From contig NZ_CP108032.1 of NCBI RefSeq assembly GCF_036169555.1, positions 4,278,001-4,342,000 of the forward strand: a DNA stretch of 64,000 nucleotides, read 5' to 3'. The notes under the pieces were generated by a model. It had not been told where the DNA came from, did no database searches, and worked only from the letters and a program-made list of their open reading frames with translations. Shown here in pieces: positions 42,644 through 49,885 of this stretch (the stretch's first letter is position 1; each line of letters starts with the position of its first letter). The DNA comes from Streptomyces sp. NBC_00306 (GTDB taxonomy: Bacteria; Actinomycetota; Actinomycetes; Streptomycetales; Streptomycetaceae). A program made the translations under genes and the position numbers.

Positions 42644-42734
42644 TCGTCTATTCCGGGGCAACAGGTCCGCAGACTCAGGCACGGCACACGCCCCCTGACC
42701 TTGGACATGCCCCGCCCGGAAGGGGTGTACGCCT

Positions 42735-44021
42735 GTGCCCGCACTTGTGCTGCTCGGTGCTCAGTGGGGTGACGAGGGCAAGGGAAAGGCCACCGACCTG
42801 CTCGGTGGATCCGTGGACTATGTGGTGCGTTACCAGGGCGGCAACAATGCCGGCCACACGGTCGTGGTCGGCGACCAGAAGTATGCGCTGCATCTCCTCC
42901 CTTCCGGAATCCTCTCGCCGGGGTGTACCCCGGTCATCGGCAACGGGGTCGTCGTCGACCCGGCTGTCCTGCTCTCCGAGCTGAGCGGGCTGAACGACCG
43001 TGGCGTCGACACGTCCAAGCTGCTGATCAGCGGCAACGCTCATTTGATCACCCCGTACAACGTCACCCTCGACAAGGTGACGGAACGGTTCCTCGGTAAG
43101 CGGAAGATCGGCACCACCGGCCGGGGAATCGGCCCGACGTACGCCGACAAGATCAACCGCGTCGGCATCCGCGTCCAGGACCTCTACGACGAGTCGATCC
43201 TCCAGCAGAAGGTCGAGGCCGCGCTGGAGTCCAAGAACCAGCTGCTGGCCAAGGTCTACAACCGCCGGGCGATCGAGGCGGAGAAGATCGTCGAGGAGAT
43301 GCTCCAGTACGCGGAGAAGCTCCGGCCGTACGTCGCCGACACGACGCTGCTGCTGAACAACGCGATCGACGAGGGCAAGGTCGTCCTCTTCGAGGGCGGC
43401 CAGGGCACGCTGCTGGACGTGGACCACGGCACGTATCCCTTCGTCACCTCCTCGAACCCCACGGCCGGCGGCGCGTGCACGGGTGCGGGTGTCGGACCGA
43501 CGAAGATCAGCCGGGTGATCGGCATCCTCAAGGCGTACACGACGCGGGTGGGCGCGGGCCCCTTCCCGACGGAGCTGTTCGACGAGGACGGCGAGGCGCT
43601 GCGCCGCATCGGCGGCGAGCGCGGTGTGACCACCGGCCGTGACCGCCGCTGCGGCTGGTTCGACGCGGTGATCGCGCGCTACGCGACGCGCGTGAACGGT
43701 CTGACGGACTTCTTCCTGACGAAGCTGGACGTGCTGACGGGCTGGGAGCAGATCCCGGTCTGCGTGGCGTACGAGATCGACGGCAAGCGCGTCGAGGAGC
43801 TGCCGTACTCGCAGACGGACTTCCACCACGCGAAGCCCATCTACGAGTACCTGCCGGGCTGGTCGGAGGACATCACGAAGGCCAAGACCTTCGCGGACCT
43901 CCCGAAGAACGCGCAGGACTACGTGAAGGCGCTGGAGTCGATGTCGGGCGCGCCGATCTCGGCGATCGGCGTGGGCCCGGGCCGCACGGAGACGATCGAG
44001 ATCAACTCGTTCCTGTCGTAG
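42735..44021 (+). CDS. purA: Adenylosuccinate synthetase
   Basis: PurA joins IMP and aspartate, using GTP, to make adenylosuccinate in AMP synthesis. The 428-residue length is typical. Motifs: LGAQWGDEGKGKATDLL with the catalytic Asp near residue 13, GGNNAGHTVVV near 37-47, KRKIGTTGRGIGPTYADK near 120-137, FEGGQGTLLDVDHGTYPFVTSSNP near 219-242, and TTGRDRRCGWFD near 297-308. The start is GTG 42735, with GGAAGGGG about 10 bases upstream. It is monocistronic with a strong terminator at 44036-44073. Confidence 0.97.
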   Translation: MPALVLLGAQWGDEGKGKATDLLGGSVDYVVRYQGGNNAGHTVVVGDQKYALHLLPSGILSPGCTPVIGNGVVVDPAVLLSELSGLNDRGVDTSKLLISGNAHLITPYNVTLDKVTERFLGKRKIGTTGRGIGPTYADKINRVGIRVQDLYDESILQQKVEAALESKNQLLAKVYNRRAIEAEKIVEEMLQYAEKLRPYVADTTLLLNNAIDEGKVVLFEGGQGTLLDVDHGTYPFVTSSNPTAGGACTGAGVGPTKISRVIGILKAYTTRVGAGPFPTELFDEDGEALRRIGGERGVTTGRDRRCGWFDAVIARYATRVNGLTDFFLTKLDVLTGWEQIPVCVAYEIDGKRVEELPYSQTDFHHAKPIYEYLPGWSEDITKAKTFADLPKNAQDYVKALESMSGAPISAIGVGPGRTETIEINSFLS

Positions 44022-44035
44022 CACCGGCCGTGCAC

Positions 44036-44073
44036 GACGACGCCCCCGGGACCGCGGTCCCGGGGGCGTCGTC
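44036..44073. terminator. Terminator after purA
   Basis: Perfect 18-base arms (44036-44053 and 44056-44073) flank a two-base loop, followed by GTCCTCCTT. It also faces the end of the convergent PstS-like gene. Confidence 0.9.
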
Positions 44074-44101
44074 GTCCTCCTTCCCGCCACCGGCCCCCGG
44101 C

Positions 44102-45643
44102 TCAGTCCTCGCCGCAGATCCGCAGCCCCTTCGGTGTTCCGCACGGCAGATGCCCGTGGGTGCGGATCACGTCCTGTCCGCTGCCGCGCGTGAGATAGCC
44201 GAGGAAGCTGGAGGCGAGAGAGTCCGCCGGCGGCTGCCCGTAGGTGTAGGCGTACTCGATCTCCAGATACGGGTACACGTACGCGCTCCTGCCGATCTCG
44301 TCGACGTTCGGCGCCTGCCCGCCGATGCTGAGGCGGTGCGCCCCCTTCAGCCCGCTGCCGGAGCGCAGTTCGCTGTACCCGATCGCGCCCGGCAGCCTGG
44401 CCACCGTGGCGAGCACCTGCTCGGTGCTGTCGAGCTCGCAGCGCACGACCGGCGCCTGCGGATCGTCCCGGTGGGCGCAGTCGCGTGAGGAGTTCGCCGG
44501 TTCGTTGCGGTGCAGCACCCGGCGCTGGAAGACCTCGCGCGTACCGGAGTTGGCGTCCCGGCTGACCAGCAGGACAGCCAGATCGGGGCCGCCGAGCTGC
44601 TTCCAGTTGGTGATCTCGCCCGCATAGATGCGCCGGACGTCCGTGAGGGAGAGGTCGCGCACGGGGACCCTGTCGTTGACGACGAGCGTGAAGAGGGAGA
44701 CCGCGACGCGGACCTCGCGCAGCTGCGGATACCCGCCCGGCTTGGGCCCGTCGGAGAGCGCGACGAGCGCCGGTGCCTTGTCCTCCTCAGCCCCTTCGTC
44801 TGCCAGCGCCCGTATCCCGGCGGTGCTGCCGTGCGCGTCCACCACGACGGTGGCGCCCTCGCAGTCCTTCTCGTACTTCGCTGCCAACTCCCGTACGACG
44901 GGGGCGAAGGCCGTCGACCCGGTCAGTGTCAGGCTGCCCCGCTGGCACCCCATGGGCGGCGGGGCGTCCTCCCGTACGACGATGATCGAGGCCAGCACGA
45001 TGACGCACGCCGTGAGCAGGACCGTGATGGTGCGGGCGGCCCGGCTGAAGACCGGCGGTTTGTCGTCGGGTGTCGTGCTGCGGTTGGGCCGCACCTCGCC
45101 GTCGCGGATGCCGCCCGTGACGCCGATCGGGCTGCCGACGTGGCCGCCGGTCAGCAGCACCAGCAGTTTGTAGTGCTCGCCCCGGTTCAGCGGGACGCGC
45201 GGCAGGTGGATCGTGCCGTCCGTGTGCCGCAGGCCCGCCGTGGGGGTGAAGTGCTCCATCAGATGGTCGGCGTCCGCGGGCTGGGTGACGGCGATCGCCC
45301 GGACCGTCCGGTCCGCGAACTCCGCCGTCAGACCGTGCACTCCACGGCCCGTGTAGTCGTCGCCCGCGATCGACTGCGCGCCGTCGTTCTCGATGCGCAG
45401 CAGGACGAGCGTGGCGTCGGACATGTCGGGGGTCTCGTTGAACAGCCCCAGCCGTACGTTCCCCCGGCCGCCGCCCGGCGCGTTGCTGCCGATCGGGGTG
45501 TCCAGCTGGACGCGGTATCCGATGCGCTTGCGCCGCGGCACCCGCCGCTCGTACCAGAGCACCGCGCCGGAGGCCAGCACACCGAGGAGCGCGGTGAGCA
45601 CGGCGACGACGTTCTCGGGGCTCAGCCATTCCACGGCGGTCAC
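44102..45643 (-). CDS. Membrane-anchored PstS-like substrate-binding protein
   Basis: The 513-residue protein starts with one hydrophobic helix (about residues 10-30). It then has a cytosolic or extracytosolic beta domain of about 160 residues (RIGYRVQLDTPIGSN, LGLFNETPDMSDATLVLLRIENDG), a second helix (about 215-238, ITVLLTACVIVLASIIVV), and a C-terminal phosphate-binding-protein-like domain with LTGSTAFAPVVRELAAKY, DAHGSTAGI, IYAGEITNWKQLGG and SRDANSGTREVF. That domain matches PstS-type phosphate receptors. No pstCAB genes are adjacent, so a sensing or signalling role is possible. The start is GTG 45643; it diverges from the chitinase gene. Confidence 0.83.
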   Translation of the reverse strand: MTAVEWLSPENVVAVLTALLGVLASGAVLWYERRVPRRKRIGYRVQLDTPIGSNAPGGGRGNVRLGLFNETPDMSDATLVLLRIENDGAQSIAGDDYTGRGVHGLTAEFADRTVRAIAVTQPADADHLMEHFTPTAGLRHTDGTIHLPRVPLNRGEHYKLLVLLTGGHVGSPIGVTGGIRDGEVRPNRSTTPDDKPPVFSRAARTITVLLTACVIVLASIIVVREDAPPPMGCQRGSLTLTGSTAFAPVVRELAAKYEKDCEGATVVVDAHGSTAGIRALADEGAEEDKAPALVALSDGPKPGGYPQLREVRVAVSLFTLVVNDRVPVRDLSLTDVRRIYAGEITNWKQLGGPDLAVLLVSRDANSGTREVFQRRVLHRNEPANSSRDCAHRDDPQAPVVRCELDSTEQVLATVARLPGAIGYSELRSGSGLKGAHRLSIGGQAPNVDEIGRSAYVYPYLEIEYAYTYGQPPADSLASSFLGYLTRGSGQDVIRTHGHLPCGTPKGLRICGED

Positions 45644-45726
45644 GGTAGGGCGAATCCCCCTGAGCGCAGGGGAGTTGGGGCATTCGGTCGCTCAAGATTC
45701 GCCGTTCGTTCAGTACGTAACAACCC

Positions 45727-45757
45727 TTGGTCTAGACCTTGACAGGTCCAGACCAAT
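45727..45757. promoter_or_regulatory. Two dre-like (DasR/chitinase) operators around a -35 box
   Basis: TTGGTCTAGACCTT (45727-45740) and AGGTCCAGACCAAT (45744-45757) match the DasR dre core TGGTCTAGACCA and the direct repeats known at Streptomyces chitinase promoters. TTGACA at 45739-45744 lies between them as a -35 hexamer. The chitinase ATG is at 45798. Confidence 0.83.
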
Positions 45758-45797
45758 GCCGTTCGGTGTGGGTGACCCCCACGGAAGGACGGAACTC

Positions 45798-46679
45798 ATG
45801 CTGAGACGCGTCACCACCCTGCTCGCGGCATTCGCCATGGCCATCGGGCTCGCCGTCTTCATCCCCAGCACCGCGTCCGCGGCGGCCTGCGCTGCCGCGT
45901 GGAACTCCTCGTCCGTCTACACGGGCGGCATGTCCGCCTCGTACAACGGCCGCAACTACCAGGCCAAGTGGTGGACCCAGAACGAGCGTCCGGGCTCCGC
46001 GGACGTCTGGGCGGACCAGGGCACCTGTACCGGCGGAGGCGGCGGCAACCCGCAGCCGTCGGGCTTCGTGGTCAGCGAGGCACAGTTCAACCAGATGTTC
46101 CCGGGCCGCAACTCCTTCTACAGCTACAGCGGTCTGACCGCCGCGCTCAGCGCCTACCCGGCGTTCGCGAAGACCGGAAGCGACACGGTGAAGAAGCAGG
46201 AGGCCGCGGCCTTCCTGGCGAACGTCTCCCACGAGACCGGCGGACTGGTCCACATCGTGGAGCAGAACACCGCCAACTACCCGCACTACTGCGACCGCAG
46301 CCAGCCGTACGGCTGCCCGGCCGGCCAGGCCGCCTACTACGGTCGCGGACCGATCCAGCTCAGTTGGAACTTCAACTACAAGGCAGCGGGCGACGCGCTG
46401 GGCATCAACCTGCTCGCCGACCCCTGGCGCGTCGAGCGCGAATCGGCCGTCGCCTGGAAGACCGGCCTCTGGTACTGGAACACCCAGAACGGTCCCGGCA
46501 CCATGACCCCGCACAACGCCATGGTCAACAGCCGCGGCTTCGGCGAGACGATCCGCAGTATCAACGGCTCGCTGGAGTGCAACGGCGGCAACCCCGGCCA
46601 GGTGCAGAGCCGGGTCACCAAGTACCAGCAGTTCACCCAGATCCTGGGCGTCGCCCCCGGCGGCAACCTGTACTGCTGA
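45798..46679 (+). CDS. Secreted GH19 chitinase with N-terminal chitin-binding module
   Basis: The 293-residue protein has a Sec signal peptide (cleavage near residue 29, TASA-AA). A CBM5/12-type chitin-binding module follows (about 31-78, WNSSSVYTGGMSASYNGRNYQAKWWTQ), then a short Gly-rich linker and a GH19 catalytic domain (about 88-293). The catalytic Glu is in NVSHETGGL (Glu146), and YGRGPIQLSWNFNY is the GH19 substrate-site motif. It hydrolyses chitin outside the cell with inversion. It has its own promoter with DasR-type sites, so induction by chitin breakdown products is expected. Confidence 0.96.
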   Translation: MLRRVTTLLAAFAMAIGLAVFIPSTASAAACAAAWNSSSVYTGGMSASYNGRNYQAKWWTQNERPGSADVWADQGTCTGGGGGNPQPSGFVVSEAQFNQMFPGRNSFYSYSGLTAALSAYPAFAKTGSDTVKKQEAAAFLANVSHETGGLVHIVEQNTANYPHYCDRSQPYGCPAGQAAYYGRGPIQLSWNFNYKAAGDALGINLLADPWRVERESAVAWKTGLWYWNTQNGPGTMTPHNAMVNSRGFGETIRSINGSLECNGGNPGQVQSRVTKYQQFTQILGVAPGGNLYC

Positions 46680-46713
46680 GCCAGGCCGGCACCCACGCCC
46701 ACGTCCGGCACCG

Positions 46714-46747
46714 CCAAGGGCGGTCACCGACAGGTGACCGCCCTTGG
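46714..46747. terminator. Bidirectional terminator after the chitinase
   Basis: Perfect 15-base arms CCAAGGGCGGTCACC and GGTGACCGCCCTTGG flank GACA. It lies between the convergent chitinase and pseudoprotease genes. Confidence 0.88.
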
Positions 46748-46790
46748 TCCGTTTGCCGGCCCGGCTCGCACGCCCGGCCGTTGCCGCCGG

Positions 46791-48956
46791 CTATTGGCTG
46801 ACGGTGCCGAACGTGTCGCCCGCGGCCGGAAGTCCGCCCGAGCCCGGCTGGTACGAGACCACCGGATCGGCCGCCCCGCCCACGATGTTCGCCCACGGCA
46901 GGGCGTGGAGCGCGCCGCGTGCGTTGGGGCCCAGAGGCATTCCCACATAGAGGTGGCCCGCCGCCGCGGTCATGTAGCCGCCCACGGCGTGGGACGTGCC
47001 CGGTGCGCCCGGCAGTCCGGACTTCCCCTCCTCGACCACGACCTCGGACGCGCCCGGGCTGCCGAGCAGCGGCACGATCCGAATGGCACCCGCGTCCTTC
47101 ACGCTGCCGATGTCCTCACCCGGGACACCGATCGACAGCAGCAGGCTCTTGTCGGTACTGACCGCACCGGGCCGGGTGTTCACGGCAGCCACCTTCTTGC
47201 CGAAGGCGTCGCCCGCCTCGTGCTCACCGGCGATGCCGGTGGTGCCCTGGCTGATGTCGGCGAGCTGCGTGATTTTCCCTGCCGCGTCCACGCGCAGTGT
47301 CACCACTCGTCCGGCGTCCTTGACGAGAGCGCTACCGGTGCCCATGTCCTCGCCGGGGGAGCCGATCGCAAGGATCGAATCGGTCCCGGTGGACGTGGCG
47401 GACGGACGGTACTCGGCCATCGCCAGCGAGGCACCGAACTGGTCGCCGGGCTCGGCGGCACCACTGATCAGGTCCGAGTCCTCGTCGAAACCGAGCAACG
47501 GGGTCGGCCCGCCCGAGGAGTTGATGGCGTGGCCGTAGATCTGGACCCCGCCGGAACCGGAGTCCGTGCCGACGTCCTCGCCCGGGGTGCCGACGGTGAA
47601 GTGGCCGGGCGATCCGGCGACCGTCGTGCCGAAGCGGTCGTCCTTCTCCGCGGCGCCGGCCGCGCCGGGCTTGTCCTGGTGCGTCGAGGCGTTCGTCGTG
47701 CCGCGCAGGTAGAAGAGATTGCCCGCGTTCGCGACGTCGCCCAGGTCCTCGCCGGGCACGCCGATGGCCAGGTACGGCTCCCCGGTGACGGTGGCGCCGG
47801 CGGCCAGGGCGTGGCCCATCCGGTCGCCCGCCTCGCCGGCGGACGCCTTGATCGCGCCCGCGCCGCTGCCCTGCTCCAGGGTGAGGGCCGTCTGTCCCTT
47901 GGTGAGACCGCCGGGTGCGCCGTACAGGACCTGCACCATGCCGGCGTCGGCCGCGTTCCCCAGGTCCTCCCCGGGGACGCCGACGACGAGGTCGGTGCAG
48001 CCGTCGAGGTTGTGGTCGAAGACCGCCAGCGCCTCGCCGAACTGGTCGTCGGGCTCGGCGCCGCCCGGGACGCCCGCGGCGTCCTGGTTCAGTTCCGTGG
48101 TGCCCTTGCCGCCGCCGTGGACGATCCGTACGACGCCTGCCCTGGCGTCCGCGCCGACCGCGGCCTTGGGGTCGGCGACGGCGATGTCGCGTTCTCCGTC
48201 GCAGTTGAAGTCGGTGGGGCGGGCGGCGGTGACCGTGGCGGTGATCCAGGTGGCCAGGTCGTCCGAACGGGAAGCGACCGCGCCGGTGCGGGTCTCCTTC
48301 TCGCCGAAGCATCCCCCTTGCCAGGAACGGCTGTTGACGCCGACCAGCTGGGCGATCCCGTTGGTCTCGCGGAGCAGAGGGCCACCGGTGTCACCCTTGC
48401 AGAGCGCGCCGTTCACCCCGGTGACGCCGATGTCGTCGGTGCCGACGGCGTCCACGGTGAAGGCGGCGGCGTGCGCGGCGGACGGCACCCACTCGGTCCT
48501 GGTGCGGCCGTAGCCGACGGCTTTCAGCTGCTCGCTCGCCGTGGCGGCGGTGGCGGACACCGTGACGGGAGCGGCGCCGGTGGTGGGCCTCGCGAGCCGG
48601 GCCAGCACGATGTCGCGTCCCGGACGGGGCACCAGTTCCACGATCTCGCCGGTCTTCCCGGCAACCGTGGCGATGGTCTTGAGTGCGGGCTTGCCCGCCT
48701 GCACCGAAGTGGTCTCGGGGTCGGCGGCGAAACAGCTCGCGGCGGTGAGAATCCACTGCGGCGCCACGAGGGAGCCGGTGCAGGTGCGGGCGGTGTCGTC
48801 GGCGCCGATGGCCAGTGCGGCGGCGAAGGCGTAGCTGCCCGCAGGGGCGGTGTCGCCGGCGACGGCGTGGGCCGGGGTGGCGGTGAGTGCCCCGGCGGTG
48901 GCCACGGCGGCCACCAGGGCAGCGGTCACGGCGGCCCCTGGACGTACGGAAGTCAC
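46791..48956 (-). CDS. Secreted trypsin-fold pseudoprotease with FG-GAP repeats
   Basis: The 721-residue exported protein (signal peptide ending near ATPAHA) has an S1 trypsin-like domain (about residues 35-245) followed by six or so FG-GAP/integrin-alpha-type repeats with IGVPGEDLG-type cores, which should form a beta-propeller. The protease triad is broken: the His motif TAAHC reads T-A-A-S-C (Ser74), the Asp is present in GRDIVLARL (Asp115), and GDSGGP reads G-D-T-G-G-P (Thr190). It is therefore probably a binding protein, not an active protease. The start is GTG 48956. It follows the small exported protein gene by 34 bases and is probably co-transcribed. Confidence 0.88.
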   Translation of the reverse strand: MTSVRPGAAVTAALVAAVATAGALTATPAHAVAGDTAPAGSYAFAAALAIGADDTARTCTGSLVAPQWILTAASCFAADPETTSVQAGKPALKTIATVAGKTGEIVELVPRPGRDIVLARLARPTTGAAPVTVSATAATASEQLKAVGYGRTRTEWVPSAAHAAAFTVDAVGTDDIGVTGVNGALCKGDTGGPLLRETNGIAQLVGVNSRSWQGGCFGEKETRTGAVASRSDDLATWITATVTAARPTDFNCDGERDIAVADPKAAVGADARAGVVRIVHGGGKGTTELNQDAAGVPGGAEPDDQFGEALAVFDHNLDGCTDLVVGVPGEDLGNAADAGMVQVLYGAPGGLTKGQTALTLEQGSGAGAIKASAGEAGDRMGHALAAGATVTGEPYLAIGVPGEDLGDVANAGNLFYLRGTTNASTHQDKPGAAGAAEKDDRFGTTVAGSPGHFTVGTPGEDVGTDSGSGGVQIYGHAINSSGGPTPLLGFDEDSDLISGAAEPGDQFGASLAMAEYRPSATSTGTDSILAIGSPGEDMGTGSALVKDAGRVVTLRVDAAGKITQLADISQGTTGIAGEHEAGDAFGKKVAAVNTRPGAVSTDKSLLLSIGVPGEDIGSVKDAGAIRIVPLLGSPGASEVVVEEGKSGLPGAPGTSHAVGGYMTAAAGHLYVGMPLGPNARGALHALPWANIVGGAADPVVSYQPGSGGLPAAGDTFGTVSQ

Positions 48957-48990
48957 GTTTCTCGATTCCTTGACGCTGGACACGGCCGGG

Positions 48991-49500
48991 TCAGCCGGTG
49001 ACACGGATCTCGACGAGCACGGACTGCGCGCCCCCGACGGTGCCCTCGCCCACGCTCTCGAAGCCGTCCTTGGGAACGTCGACGGTGGTGGTGTCGCCGT
49101 TCGCGGTCAGGTCGGCGCTGATGGGGTGCTCGGCGGTCTCCAGGGCGAAGACGCGCGGCAGTTCGAGGGTGAGGTATCCGGTCTTGGCGGTGGCCCGGAA
49201 GCAGTAGTTGCCCTTGCGGCCGGCCGCGTCGTCCTTGACTGTGTGGACCTTGATCTCGCCCGGCGAGGTGTCGCACTCCACGAGCAGAATGCGTCCGTCG
49301 CCCTTTTTCAGCTTGATTCCCTGGGTCGCCAGAATGTCGGCGGCGCCGGGGTAGCCGTAGTCCTCGACCGCGACCGGCGGAGTGGCCGCCGCGCTTCCCC
49401 TGGTGGCCGATTCGTCCGCGACGGCGAAGGACATACCGACGATTGCGACGAGGGTGCCGACGGCTCCCGAAACAAGAAGACTACGAGTGCGGAAAGCCAC
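48991..49500 (-). CDS. Small exported protein upstream of the pseudoprotease
   Basis: The 169-residue protein has a Sec signal peptide (SLLVSGAVGTLVAIVGMSFAVA) and a mature part with two cysteines (LLVECDTS, NYCFRATA) that could form a disulfide. A conserved-looking segment, ADILATQGIKLKKGDGRILLVECD, and a beta-rich C-terminus, VLVEIRVTG, follow. I do not recognise the family. The start is GTG 49500, with GAAGGGAG six bases upstream. It precedes the FG-GAP pseudoprotease by 34 bases and points the same way, so the two may act together outside the cell. Confidence 0.8.
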   Translation of the reverse strand: MAFRTRSLLVSGAVGTLVAIVGMSFAVADESATRGSAAATPPVAVEDYGYPGAADILATQGIKLKKGDGRILLVECDTSPGEIKVHTVKDDAAGRKGNYCFRATAKTGYLTLELPRVFALETAEHPISADLTANGDTTTVDVPKDGFESVGEGTVGGAQSVLVEIRVTG

Positions 49501-49885
49501 CGCACACTCCCTTCAGGCGGCACCCGTGCATTCATAGGTGAGCCGGAAACGTAATTGCCCAGTAAAGGTGACGAGTGAATCTAGATTGCGCTGTGACGGA
49601 TCGTCAACTCACTTTCACCCAGGGGTCGTTGCGGTGAGCAGGGTTTTGGGGGGCTACTTCCCGCGCTGTCCGATTCTGATGATGCGTGCGTCACATGTGT
49701 ATTGACGTGCGACGGCATCCTGATCGACGAGTGGCGCAGGTATGGAACGGAACAAACTATTCCGGTTATGTGGGCAGCGGCCCGTCGCGCGGCGGCTGGG
49801 CGGTCCAACTTCCCGAATAGAGGCGGGATATGCTCCCGACGCCATACGGAAAGGCGGCAACACCCGTTGCCGATAACCGAGATGA
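49501..49885. other. AT-richer intergenic region (385 bases) upstream of the ALF protein
   Basis: No gene is convincing here. It must hold the divergent promoters of the small exported protein and the ALF-repeat protein. A TTGACG hexamer lies near 49703, and GGAACAAACTATTCCGG near 49747 has imperfect dyad character. The region is visibly less GC-rich than its surroundings. Confidence 0.55.
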
